A stretch of DNA of 64,000 nt from Vulcanimicrobiota bacterium (GTDB lineage: Bacteria; Vulcanimicrobiota; Vulcanimicrobiia; Vulcanimicrobiales; Vulcanimicrobiaceae). The notes under the pieces were generated by a model that had not been told where the DNA came from, ran no database searches, and saw only the letters and a list, made by a program, of their open reading frames with translations. The position numbers were made by a program, and so were the translations under genes. Shown here piece after piece: positions 1-8,636 of the stretch (positions are counted from its first letter, which is position 1; every line of letters starts with the position of its first letter). The stretch is from the NCBI GenBank assembly GCA_013036095.1, contig JAAXCW010000006.1, forward strand, positions 62,001-126,000, in the 5' to 3' direction.

Positions 1-1
1 T

Positions 2-193
2 TTCGTGGCCGAGGCGCTCTCTGTAATGTTGCAAGTTGTGTATTTTAAATTGACGCACGGCAAGCGCATCTTTAAGATGTCACCGCTGCATCATCACTTC
101 GAGCTCTCGGGGTGGCCTGAAACGAAAGTTACCACGCGTTTTTGGTTCGCGTCGGCGATTTGCTCCGCAGTTGGATTGGCGATAGTAAGATGA
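2..193 (+). CDS. mraY: MraY, phospho-N-acetylmuramoyl-pentapeptide transferase (C-terminal end only)
   Basis: Only the last 63 codons are present; the gene begins before the window. MraY transfers phospho-MurNAc-pentapeptide from UDP to undecaprenyl phosphate in the inner membrane, making lipid I. The MraY C-terminal signature [14 protein letters not shown] is visible at about codons 28-41, followed by a last hydrophobic segment ending in GLAIVR. It heads a run of mur/fts genes on the same strand, as in most dcw clusters. It is separated from murD by 136 nt that contain a palindromic repeat. Confidence 0.95.
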   Translation, partial: FVAEALSVMLQVVYFKLTHGKRIFKMSPLHHHFELSGWPETKVTTRFWFASAICSAVGLAIVR

Positions 194-329
194 TGTTTGT
201 GCCCCACGGCCCTCGACTTCGCTCGGGCGTCCTTCGACTGCGCGTTTTGCCAAGGGCAAAACGCTCTCTCAGGATGACACTACTTTTAACGACACGTGGT
301 GTGCCGACGCTCCCTACTGCGGCCGCCTT
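194..329. repeat. Intergenic palindromic repeat (REP-like) between mraY and murD
   Basis: The segment holds a perfect 10-bp inverted repeat, GCGTTTTGCC at 242-251 and GGCAAAACGC at 255-264, with a 3-nt loop. It lies inside a motif that starts CCTTCGACT (231) and ends CTCAGGATGACAC (268-280). The stem is not followed by a T tract, so it is not an obvious terminator. A related CCTTCGAC...CTCAGGA string occurs inside the inverted-repeat element at 55750-55885, which suggests an interspersed repeat family. It sits in an otherwise overlapping gene cluster. Confidence 0.55.
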
Positions 330-1709
330 ATGAACTTTTCCGCCGGCGAAACGATCCTGGTCATCGGGCTCGGACGCAGCGGAAAAGCTGTCGTTGAAGT
401 GTTGCGTGAGCGAGGCGCCGAGGTGTACGCGATCGACGAAAAACCGCGGGCTGAGCTCGCCGAGACGATCGCCGGCCTCGAGGCGATGGGCGCGCAGTAC
501 GTGGCGCCCGAGAATATCGGTGAACTCACCAACGTGAATTGCGCCGTTCTCTCTCCGGGCGTGCCGCTGAACGGGCCGCTGGTTCGCAAGGTTCAGAGCG
601 GCAACGTCCCGGTGTACAGCGAGATCGAAGTCGCTTACCGTTTGTGCAAAGCGCCGATTATCGCCGTGACCGGCACCAAGGGGAAATCGACGACGGCTTC
701 ACTCATCGGCCACTTGCTCCGCGCGGCCGGCAAAGATGCGCGCGTCGGCGGCAACATCGGCAATCCGCTCATTCTCGAAGCCGTCGCGGCACCGCCGGAA
801 AGCTGGGTCGTAGCGGAGGTGTCGTCGTTCCAGCTCGAAACGATTCGATCGTTTCATCCCCGCATTTCCGTGATTCTGAACATTTCCGCCGATCATCTCG
901 ACCGGTATCATTCGATGGACGAATATATCGAAGCGAAGTACCGTGTCTTCGCAAATCAAAACGAACACGACGTCTTCATCGGAAACCTCGACGATCCGGT
1001 GTTAGCGCTTTTGCATTGGCACTCGGGCGAGGCGCGCGTGCGCGCCAAGCAGATGTGGTTTACGCTTGGTGACGACAGCAAGCACGCGACGATGTACCTG
1101 CGCGACGGCGCGCTGACGTATTCTCCGGTGACCGGCGATCCGCGACCGATCGCTATTGCGGGTCGCGACGATATTCCGCTGGCCGGATTGCACAACGTGC
1201 AAAACGTGATGGCCGCGGCGCTCGCGGTACTGGCTGCCGGAATCGAACCGCGCGATCTTCGCGACGGAATCCGGTCATTCGGCCCTATGTCGCACCGCAT
1301 GCAACCCGTCGGCGAAGTCGACGGTGTGCTCTACGTCGACGATTCCAAAGCCACCAATCCCGGCGCCGTCATTGCGGCTCTGCGCGCCTACGACAAACCG
1401 ATCGTGCTGATTGCCGGCGGGAAACCAAAGAATACGGATTTCACCGAACTCGGGCGGATCGTCGACGAACGCGCTCGAGCGATCGTGGTGATCGGTGAAG
1501 CGGCCGACGACATTGCGGCACACGTCTACCGGACGCCAATCGAGCGCGCCGGTTCGATGGAAGAAGCGGTTCGCAGAGCTCAATCGCTGGCGCGGCCCGG
1601 TGACGTCGTGCTGCTTTCGCCGGGATGCGCTTCGTTCGACATGTTCGAATCGGCTGAAGATCGCGGCCAAAAATTTACCGATGCGGTGCTAGGATCGCCG
1701 GCTCGATGA
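330..1709 (+). CDS. murD: MurD, UDP-N-acetylmuramoylalanine--D-glutamate ligase
   Basis: A 459-aa cytoplasmic Mur ligase that adds D-Glu to UDP-MurNAc-L-Ala using ATP. The N-terminal Rossmann-like motif GLGRSG is at residues 13-18, the ATP P-loop GTKGKST at 115-121, and the central-domain motif NISADHLDRY with a downstream SHRM follows. The length matches the family (about 440-460). No strong ribosome binding site is seen before the ATG, but the N-terminus aligns with family members. Its stop overlaps the ftsW ATG by 4 nt (ATGA), implying translational coupling. Confidence 0.96.
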   Translation: MNFSAGETILVIGLGRSGKAVVEVLRERGAEVYAIDEKPRAELAETIAGLEAMGAQYVAPENIGELTNVNCAVLSPGVPLNGPLVRKVQSGNVPVYSEIEVAYRLCKAPIIAVTGTKGKSTTASLIGHLLRAAGKDARVGGNIGNPLILEAVAAPPESWVVAEVSSFQLETIRSFHPRISVILNISADHLDRYHSMDEYIEAKYRVFANQNEHDVFIGNLDDPVLALLHWHSGEARVRAKQMWFTLGDDSKHATMYLRDGALTYSPVTGDPRPIAIAGRDDIPLAGLHNVQNVMAAALAVLAAGIEPRDLRDGIRSFGPMSHRMQPVGEVDGVLYVDDSKATNPGAVIAALRAYDKPIVLIAGGKPKNTDFTELGRIVDERARAIVVIGEAADDIAAHVYRTPIERAGSMEEAVRRAQSLARPGDVVLLSPGCASFDMFESAEDRGQKFTDAVLGSPAR

Positions 1710-2860
1710 AAGTTTCGGTTGCCAAGCGTCAATCGCACGCCCAAGAGCTGCCGCGGTCGTTCGTAGCTTCTCCCCCCGATACGTGGTTATTCATCGCGGT
1801 AGCGAGTTTGGTCGCGATCGGTCTGGTCATGATCTTCAGCGCTTCGAGCGCCCAGGCGTACGCCGACCATCACGACACGGCCTACTATGTGAAGCGCCAG
1901 GCAATCTATCTGGTCATCGGTGCGATATGCGCGTTGGGCGCCTATAAGATCGACTACCGCAAGCTGCGCGCGTTCGCGCCCTACGCGCTGCTGCTCTGCA
2001 TCGCAGGGTTGCTGACCGTTTTCGTTCCGCACTTGGGCCAGACGGTCTCCGGCGCGCGCCGCTGGATCGGCGCGGGCTCGTTTTCTTTGCAACCCTCGGA
2101 GTTTGCAAAACTGGGACTGGTGATCTATCTGGCGGCGGCGCTCGCCGGCCGAGGCGAACGCATAACGTCGCTCACGCGCGGGCTCGCTCCGCTCTGCATT
2201 CCCGTGTTTTTCACGGCGATGCTGGTGCTCATCGAACCCGACATCGGAACGTCGAGTCTCCTCGTATTCACAGCCTTCGCGATGTTTTTCGCGGCCGGCG
2301 CGCGGATCGAGCATCTGCTGATGGTTATCGCGGTCACCCTTCCTCCCGCCGCGATTGCAATCATGAGCAGTCCCTATAAACGCGCACGCATTTTTGCGTT
2401 TCTCCATCCTTTTAAAGATGCGCAGAATACCGGCTTCCACATCGTGCAGTCGCTGCTCGCGCTCGGGAGCGGCGGGCTCTTCGGCGTCGGACTGGGCGAA
2501 TCGCGCGCGAAGTTTTTCTATCTGCCCGAACAGTACACGGACTTCATCTTCTCGGTCCTTGGCGAAGAGCTCGGCCTCATCGGAACAGCCACCGTGCTGA
2601 TTCTTTTCGGAACGCTGGCCTATCGCGCGATCCGCATTGCCATAGCCGCCCCGGACCGGTTCGGTTTTTTCCTGGCAACGGGCTGCGCGGCACTCATCGT
2701 CATTCAAGCATTCGTCAACATCGCCGTGGTCACGTCATCCTGGCCCGTGACCGGCGTGCCTCTTCCTTTTATATCGTTCGGAGGCAGCTCGTTGATCGTA
2801 TCGCTGATCGCCGTCGCGCTGATCATCAACGTCGGGCGGCACCGGCGCGTCACTGAGTGA
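1706..2860 (+). CDS. ftsW: FtsW, septal peptidoglycan glycosyltransferase (SEDS family)
   Basis: A 384-aa polytopic inner-membrane protein of the SEDS family. It polymerises lipid II at the division septum with a partner class B PBP. About ten hydrophobic segments are visible. Family hallmarks are RRWIG near residue 118, SLQPSEFAK near 126-134, an EPDIGTS segment, a YQ/ARI..F region, FFYLPEQYTDFIFSVLGEE and the C-terminal GVPLPFISFGGSS. Its place between murD and murG, with 4-nt overlaps at both ends, favours FtsW over RodA. Confidence 0.95.
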   Translation: MKVSVAKRQSHAQELPRSFVASPPDTWLFIAVASLVAIGLVMIFSASSAQAYADHHDTAYYVKRQAIYLVIGAICALGAYKIDYRKLRAFAPYALLLCIAGLLTVFVPHLGQTVSGARRWIGAGSFSLQPSEFAKLGLVIYLAAALAGRGERITSLTRGLAPLCIPVFFTAMLVLIEPDIGTSSLLVFTAFAMFFAAGARIEHLLMVIAVTLPPAAIAIMSSPYKRARIFAFLHPFKDAQNTGFHIVQSLLALGSGGLFGVGLGESRAKFFYLPEQYTDFIFSVLGEELGLIGTATVLILFGTLAYRAIRIAIAAPDRFGFFLATGCAALIVIQAFVNIAVVTSSWPVTGVPLPFISFGGSSLIVSLIAVALIINVGRHRRVTE

Positions 2861-3966
2861 AGGTCGCATTCACCGGGGGAGGTACCGGCGGCCACGTCTA
2901 TCCGGCGATTGCGCTCGCGGATGCGCTGCGCGAGCGGGCCGAGATTCTGTTTATCGGAAGCCCCGACGGAATCGAGAATACGCTCGTGCCCGCAGCCGGC
3001 TACGAACTCGCGACGATTGAAAGCAGTCCGCTCCAGCGCGGCGCTTCGCTCGGTACGCTGCGCACGATCGCTGCCAATGCCGCGGGGATCGCCCAAGGTG
3101 TGCGCGTGTTGCGGAGCTTCGATCCCGATATCGCGATCGCCACGGGCGGCTACGTCTGTTTTCCCGCGATGGCGGCGGCGCGAATTCTGCGCGGCGTGCG
3201 TCCGAGTCCGGCGCTCGCTCTGCTCGAACCCAACGCGCATCCGGGATTGGCGAACCGCTTGCTAACGCCGATCGTCGACGAAGTCTGGGGCGCGTTTCCC
3301 CAAGCCGATCCGGCTTTCGCTCGCAAATACGTCTACACCGGCGTTCCGGTTCGCTCTTCGCTGCTGCATCCGGACAACCGCATCGAGGCAGCGCGACGGC
3401 TTGGGCTCGATCCGTCGCGGCGGACGATTCTGGCGATCGGCGGAAGCCAAGGCGCGCGAACGATCAATGAGGCGGTCGCGGCGCTGGTGACACGGCGCGC
3501 GCTGCCGCCGGCTTGGCAAGTACTGCACATCTGCGGCGAGCGCGATTACGAGTACATGCAGGCCGCCGAACGCACGCCCTTCGGCGAAAACCTGGCTGTT
3601 CTCGTTTCATATTTGCCCGACATGGCCGACGCGTACGCCGTCTGCGATCTCGCGATCGCGCGCGCGGGTGCGTCCACCCTTGGTGAACTGACCGCGCTCG
3701 GCATCCCCGCCCTGCTCGTGCCCTATCCATTTGCCGCCGACGACCACCAAGCGCGAAACGCTCGCAAGCTCGCCGATGCCGGTGCGGCTGTCGTCATTGC
3801 CGACGGGGAACTCAACGCCGATTCGCTCTGGTGGACGCTGCGCGAGGTCATGCAGCCCGAACGGCTGGATCAGTTGCGTTCGGCCGCGCGTTTACGCGCC
3901 AATCGCGACCCGGTCACCGCTATTCTTGCGCGGGTGGAGGCGCTCGTTACCAAGAACGAGAGCTGA
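2857..3966 (+). CDS. murG: MurG, UDP-GlcNAc:lipid I GlcNAc transferase
   Basis: A 369-aa GT28 glycosyltransferase that converts lipid I to lipid II on the inner face of the membrane. The glycine-rich donor loop GGGTGGHVYP is at residues 7-16. A second motif, GGSQGARTIN, opens the C-terminal domain, and the UDP-GlcNAc site RAGASTLGE...GIPALLVPYP follows. It starts with GTG overlapping the ftsW stop by 4 nt. The next gene begins 2 nt after its stop. Confidence 0.96.
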   Translation: MKVAFTGGGTGGHVYPAIALADALRERAEILFIGSPDGIENTLVPAAGYELATIESSPLQRGASLGTLRTIAANAAGIAQGVRVLRSFDPDIAIATGGYVCFPAMAAARILRGVRPSPALALLEPNAHPGLANRLLTPIVDEVWGAFPQADPAFARKYVYTGVPVRSSLLHPDNRIEAARRLGLDPSRRTILAIGGSQGARTINEAVAALVTRRALPPAWQVLHICGERDYEYMQAAERTPFGENLAVLVSYLPDMADAYAVCDLAIARAGASTLGELTALGIPALLVPYPFAADDHQARNARKLADAGAAVVIADGELNADSLWWTLREVMQPERLDQLRSAARLRANRDPVTAILARVEALVTKNES

Positions 3967-3968
3967 CC

Positions 3969-5327
3969 TTGCGCACCTTGCACTTCGTCGGAATCGGCGG
4001 CATCGGGATGAGCGCCATCGCGCGCATCTTGCTCCAACGCGGCGAACGGGTGACCGGTTCGGACGCGATCGATTCGCCGCTCATCAAAGAATTGAGAGCT
4101 GCGGGCGCAACGATCACCGTCGGACACGACGGCCGCAATGTCAACGGTGCGACGACCGTCGTCGTCAGCTCCGCAATCGATCGCGAGAATCCGGAATACC
4201 GCTCGGCGCTCGAGCGCGGCATTCCCGTTATCGGCCGCGGCGAAATGCTTGCGCGTATTATGGAAGGGCGGCGGGGCATCGCGATCTGCGGCACGCACGG
4301 CAAGACGACGACGACGGCGATGACGGCCGCCGTATTGCGCGGTGCGAACGTCGACGCGAGCCTGGTGCTTGGCGGCATCGACGGCGCTTTGGGCACGAAC
4401 GCGCACGACGGCACCGCGCCGTGGTTTCTGACCGAAGCCGATGAGTCGGACGGATCATTTACGCTGCTCGACCCTTCTGTTGCGGTCGTGACGAATATCG
4501 AAAACGACCACCTCACATCCGATGCGGAGATTCCGCAGCTCGTCGCCGCCTTCGAAGAGTTTCTGGCAAAGGCGCCGGCCGACGGGGCGGCGATCGTCGG
4601 AGTGGATAATCCGCTGACCCGTTCGCTCGCGCAGAGCGCGCGGCGCGCGCGCACGATCACGTTCGGGATCGCCGCCGATGCGAGCGTCCACGCATCGAAC
4701 ACTCATTTCGAACACGTTCGCTCGACGTTCGAGCTCTTCGCCGACGGCGCGCGTTTAGGAACGGTCGAATTGCATGTCCCGGGCGCGATGAACGTCGAGA
4801 ACGCTCTAGCCGCGGCCGCTGTCGGCTGGGCGCTGAATATTCCCTTCGCTTCCATGGCCGAGTCGCTCAGCGGTTTTCTCGGTGTGCGCCGCCGCTTCGA
4901 CGTTCTTGCCACAAGCGCGCGCATGATCGTCGTTGACGACTACGCGCATCATCCGACCGCCGTGCGCGAAACGATCGCCGCTGCGCGCCGCTTTCACCAC
5001 GGACCGATCGTCGCCGCGTTTCAGCCGCACCGGTACACGCGCACGGCGTATTTGGCAAGCGCGTTTGCCGAGGCGCTGGCGGATGCGGACCGCGTCTACT
5101 TGGCGCCGATTTACAGCGCCGGGGAAACGCCGATCGACGGCGTGACGGAGCGGCTGATCGGCGAACCGCTGGCAGCGGCCGGCGTTCCGATTTCGTACGT
5201 GAAGTACGTGCACGATTTGCGTGAAGTGCTGCAGCGTGAGGCGCCGGCGAATTCGCTGGTGCTGATGCTCGGCGCAGGAAACATCACCAAGGTTGCGGCC
5301 GAACTCGCGCGGGATGTCTCCGCGTGA
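3969..5327 (+). CDS. murC: MurC, UDP-N-acetylmuramate--L-alanine ligase
   Basis: A 452-aa Mur ligase that adds the first amino acid, L-Ala, to UDP-MurNAc. The frame is open further upstream inside murG, but homology starts at the TTG at 3969, which gives (M)RTLHFVGIGGIGMSAIAR, the expected MurC N-terminus. A purine-rich GAGAG lies about 6 nt before it. The ATP loop GTHGKTTT is at residues 108-115 and DDYAHHPTA is in the C-terminal third. The stop overlaps the murB GTG (GTGA). Confidence 0.95.
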   Translation: MRTLHFVGIGGIGMSAIARILLQRGERVTGSDAIDSPLIKELRAAGATITVGHDGRNVNGATTVVVSSAIDRENPEYRSALERGIPVIGRGEMLARIMEGRRGIAICGTHGKTTTTAMTAAVLRGANVDASLVLGGIDGALGTNAHDGTAPWFLTEADESDGSFTLLDPSVAVVTNIENDHLTSDAEIPQLVAAFEEFLAKAPADGAAIVGVDNPLTRSLAQSARRARTITFGIAADASVHASNTHFEHVRSTFELFADGARLGTVELHVPGAMNVENALAAAAVGWALNIPFASMAESLSGFLGVRRRFDVLATSARMIVVDDYAHHPTAVRETIAAARRFHHGPIVAAFQPHRYTRTAYLASAFAEALADADRVYLAPIYSAGETPIDGVTERLIGEPLAAAGVPISYVKYVHDLREVLQREAPANSLVLMLGAGNITKVAAELARDVSA

Positions 5328-6271
5328 TCGCGGCCGATTCCGAACTGCGCAGTCTGCTGACCGATGCGGATCGCCAAAAGCTCTCGGCGATCTGTGGCGA
5401 CGGCGTACGTTTTGACGAACCGCTTGCGCCGTACACTTCCTGGAAGATCGGCGGACCCGCCGACGCGTGGGTTGTCGCCGAGAACGAGGAGCAGCTCGCC
5501 GAAGTCATGCGCCTTTGCGCGCGGCGGAAGCTGCCGTGGTTCGTGCTTGGTAGCGGAAGTAATCTGCTGATCGGCGACGGCGGCGTTCGCGGATTGGTTT
5601 TACGGCTCGCCGGCGAGTTTGCCGCGATCGATGTAAACGACAGCGGCGTCGAAGTGATCGTCCGCGCGGGCGCGTCGGCTGCAATGTCGCTGCTTACCGC
5701 GAAGGCTGCGTCGGCCGGAGCAATTGGAATCGGTTCGCTGGCTGGAATTCCGGGCAGTGTCGGCGGCTCGTTGCGCATGAATGCGGGCACCGATCGCGAG
5801 ATTGGCGACTTCGTGCGTGAGGTTTGGGTGCAATCACCGGCAAAGCCGCAGGCGCATCCGGTCTCCGTTCATTATTATTACCGGCACACGTCGCTCGCGC
5901 GCGACGCGATCGTTTCGCGCGTGACGCTAGCCTTCGAACGCGGGCAAGCGCAGGCCGTGCGCGAGGAGATGCAAGAGCGTCTGGTCCGGCGCAAACGCAC
6001 GCAGCCGATCGCGCTGCCCAATGCCGGTTCGTGCTTCCGCAATCCCGAGGGCGACAAAGCGGCGCGTTTGATCGAAGCGGCCGGAGCCAAGGGGTGGCGC
6101 GAAGGCGGCGCGGAAGTCTCGGCGCTGCATGCCAACTTCATCACGAACACGGGCAGCGCGTCTGCGAAAGACGTTGCTTCGCTGCTGGCGCGCGTCCGCC
6201 GCGCGGTGAACGAGAAGTTCGGCGTCGATTTACAACTCGAAGTGCACTTGGTAGGCGTCTTCATCGAATGA
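5324..6271 (+). CDS. murB: MurB, UDP-N-acetylenolpyruvoylglucosamine reductase
   Basis: A 315-aa FAD enzyme that reduces UDP-GlcNAc-enolpyruvate to UDP-MurNAc with NADPH. Visible are TSWKIGGPAD (FAD_binding_4 start), GSGSNLLIGDGG, GLAGIPGSVGG and the C-terminal GSCFRNPEGDKAARLIEAAG, which carries the catalytic Ser region. The length is typical of the shorter, Gram-positive-like form. It starts at GTG, overlaps murC by 4 nt, and its stop overlaps the ddl ATG by 4 nt. Confidence 0.95.
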   Translation: MIAADSELRSLLTDADRQKLSAICGDGVRFDEPLAPYTSWKIGGPADAWVVAENEEQLAEVMRLCARRKLPWFVLGSGSNLLIGDGGVRGLVLRLAGEFAAIDVNDSGVEVIVRAGASAAMSLLTAKAASAGAIGIGSLAGIPGSVGGSLRMNAGTDREIGDFVREVWVQSPAKPQAHPVSVHYYYRHTSLARDAIVSRVTLAFERGQAQAVREEMQERLVRRKRTQPIALPNAGSCFRNPEGDKAARLIEAAGAKGWREGGAEVSALHANFITNTGSASAKDVASLLARVRRAVNEKFGVDLQLEVHLVGVFIE

Positions 6272-7212
6272 AAAAGAAAAAGGCCCGGGTCGCGGTCGTG
6301 ATGGGCGGCTCGAGCGCCGAACGCGAGATCTCCATTCGAACGGGAACCGGGGTTATGCGCGCGCTCGAGTCGCTCGGGTACGCGGCGCAGTCGCTCGACT
6401 ACGATCGGAAATTCGTCGACGCGATTCGTGACATCGCGCCCGATGCGGTTTTCAACGCGCTGCACGGTCCCGGCGGCGAAGACGGGCAGCTGCAGGGCAT
6501 TCTCGATTTCCTCGGGCTGCCTTACACGGGAAGCGGGTTGGAAGCTGCGGCGCTTGCGATGGATAAGCACCTCACCAAGAAGCTGTTTTCGGCCGAAGGC
6601 TTGCCGACCGCAACGTGGGATCTCTTCGATCTTTCGGGCGGCACGCTGCCGCTGTTGCCGGGTTCGCTCGATCTGCCGCTGGTCGTCAAGCCGCGTTATC
6701 AAGGCAGCAGCGCGGGCGTTGCGATCGTGCGAACGCACGAGCAGTGGTCGCAAGCAATGATCGCATCGGCCGAACACTACGCCGAAGTGATCGCCGAGGA
6801 GTTTATTTCCGGGCGCGAATTCACATGCGGCGTACTCGGCGAAGAAGCGCTTCCCGTCGCGGAGATTGTTTCCAACGCCGGTGAATTTTACGATTTTAAG
6901 TCTAAGTATGCTGCGGGCGGCAGCACGCACATCGTGCCGGCGCCGATCGATGCCGATCTCGCGGCGCGCATCGGCATGCTGGCACTTTCGGCCCACCGGC
7001 TCGTCGGCTTGCGAGATTACTCGCGCACGGATTTTATCGTCAGCAAGGAAGGGCGCCCGTACATCTTGGAAATCAACACGTTGCCCGGCCTGACGCCGAC
7101 GAGCGTTTTGCCCGACGTCTGCAACGCGGCCGGCATCAGTTATAATGCGCTTGTCGAAAGGCTCTTGGGCTATGCGCTTTCGCGTAACGGCGAACGCGTG
7201 CTGACAAAGTGA
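6268..7212 (+). CDS. ddl: Ddl, D-alanine--D-alanine ligase
   Basis: A 314-aa ATP-grasp ligase that makes D-Ala-D-Ala for the pentapeptide. The start is the ATG at 6268, overlapping the murB stop, and gives MKKKKARVAVVMGGSSAERE. The motifs LHGPGGEDGQLQG, PYTGSG, VKPRYQGSSAGV and the Mg-binding LEINTLPGLTPTS near the C-terminus are intact. It closes the mur cluster; in many dcw clusters ftsQ follows, but here an unrelated amidohydrolase begins 8 nt later. Confidence 0.95.
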   Translation: MKKKKARVAVVMGGSSAEREISIRTGTGVMRALESLGYAAQSLDYDRKFVDAIRDIAPDAVFNALHGPGGEDGQLQGILDFLGLPYTGSGLEAAALAMDKHLTKKLFSAEGLPTATWDLFDLSGGTLPLLPGSLDLPLVVKPRYQGSSAGVAIVRTHEQWSQAMIASAEHYAEVIAEEFISGREFTCGVLGEEALPVAEIVSNAGEFYDFKSKYAAGGSTHIVPAPIDADLAARIGMLALSAHRLVGLRDYSRTDFIVSKEGRPYILEINTLPGLTPTSVLPDVCNAAGISYNALVERLLGYALSRNGERVLTK

Positions 7213-7219
7213 GAAGATA

Positions 7220-8599
7220 ATGTTCGATTGCCGCTGTCCGCACGTTCCTCACTCCGACCGGCTTTTTGCCGAAGTCGAACTGCTCTTCGCGCGCCGATCT
7301 TTCTTGTTCGGCGCCGCGGCCGCCGGAGCGGCGCTCTTTTTGCCTTGGCGCGCGCGCGCCGCCGAACAAGTGACCGTGCTCAAATCGGCGCGGCTTTTTG
7401 ATGGCGAAGCATTCAAGACGCCTGGCGTGCTGGTCATCAGGGGGCAGCGCATCGTCTCGATGCACGCGGGCGATGCCGGCGTCGACGCGCAGATCGTCGA
7501 CCTCGGCGGAGCGACGCTGCTGCCCGGCTTGATCGACTGCCACACGCACGTGGCCGCGCGCGTCGTTCCCGACACGTACATGCTCTCGCTGCTGCCGCCC
7601 AAAACCGCGGCCGACAACGTGGCGGAAGCGGCGATTTACAGCATTCACAACGCGCAGGCGATGCTGCGTAATGGGTTTACCACAGTTCGCGATGTCGGCG
7701 GCGGCGCCGGAATCGATCTCGCACTGCGCAATGCGATCGCCAACGGCGCGATCGTGGGGCCGCGCATCCTCGCGGCGGGTCCGTCGCTTTCGATTACCGG
7801 CGGGCACGGCGACACCAATGACTTGCCCGAATTTGTACACGTCGATCAGCCGATCGAGAGCGGCATCTCGTACGGACCCTACGGATTTCGCGAGCGCGTG
7901 CGGGAGCACGTAAAGCGCCACGTCGACCTGATCAAGATTCTCGCGACGGGCGGCGTGCTTTCGTACGGAGACGTCTGGGACATTCCGCAGTTCAATCTCG
8001 ACGAGGTGCAAGCGGTCGTCGACGAATCGACGAAGTTCGAACGCCGCGTCGCAGCGCACGCGCACGGCGATAAGGGCATTGCCGTCGCGGTCGAGGGCGG
8101 CGTCCACTCAATCGAACACGGCACCGGCGTCAGCGAAGCCACGCTCAAGAACATGGAGGATCGCGGAACGTATCTCACGCCGACGATTTGGGCGCTCGAT
8201 TCCATTTTGCAGCCGGGCAATCCAAATAAAATCTCACCCGGCGGCATCGCTAAGGCCGAGTTGGCCTCGGAGCTGCGCAACGCGGGAATGCAGCGCACGA
8301 TCGCGAGCCGCGTAAAAATATCCTACGGTACCGACGCCGGCGTTTTTCCGCATGCGGAAAACAATAAAGATTTTGCGCTGTTGGCGTCGATGGGAATGCA
8401 CCCAATCGACCTGCTGCGCTCAGCCACGAGCCGCGCGGCCGATTTGCTGGGAACGTCCGACCGCGGATTGCTCGCGCCGGGGAAACTCGCCGACGTGATC
8501 GCCGTCTCCGACGACCCCGCGGCAAATATCCGCACGCTTGAGAAGCCTTCCTTCGTGATGCTGGGAGGGCGCCGGATCGACACGTCGCGCCTGGCGTAA
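7220..8599 (+). CDS. Tat-exported amidohydrolase (imidazolonepropionase/prolidase-like)
   Basis: 459 aa. After a short N-region there is a twin-arginine motif RRSFLF (residues 25-30) and a hydrophobic stretch ending WRARAAEQ, so the protein is probably exported folded by Tat. The metal-dependent hydrolase fold is shown by DCHTH (His108, His110), a KILATGG segment carrying the likely bridging Lys, AHAHGDKGI, SIEHGTG and YGTDAGVFPH. Relatives are annotated as Xaa-Pro dipeptidase-like or imidazolonepropionase-like amidohydrolases; the substrate cannot be read from the sequence. It starts 8 nt after ddl and may be co-transcribed. Confidence 0.85.
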   Translation: MFDCRCPHVPHSDRLFAEVELLFARRSFLFGAAAAGAALFLPWRARAAEQVTVLKSARLFDGEAFKTPGVLVIRGQRIVSMHAGDAGVDAQIVDLGGATLLPGLIDCHTHVAARVVPDTYMLSLLPPKTAADNVAEAAIYSIHNAQAMLRNGFTTVRDVGGGAGIDLALRNAIANGAIVGPRILAAGPSLSITGGHGDTNDLPEFVHVDQPIESGISYGPYGFRERVREHVKRHVDLIKILATGGVLSYGDVWDIPQFNLDEVQAVVDESTKFERRVAAHAHGDKGIAVAVEGGVHSIEHGTGVSEATLKNMEDRGTYLTPTIWALDSILQPGNPNKISPGGIAKAELASELRNAGMQRTIASRVKISYGTDAGVFPHAENNKDFALLASMGMHPIDLLRSATSRAADLLGTSDRGLLAPGKLADVIAVSDDPAANIRTLEKPSFVMLGGRRIDTSRLA

Positions 8600-8636
8600 C
8601 ATTCCCGGTGCCCTCAGACGTTATACACGCAGAAGT

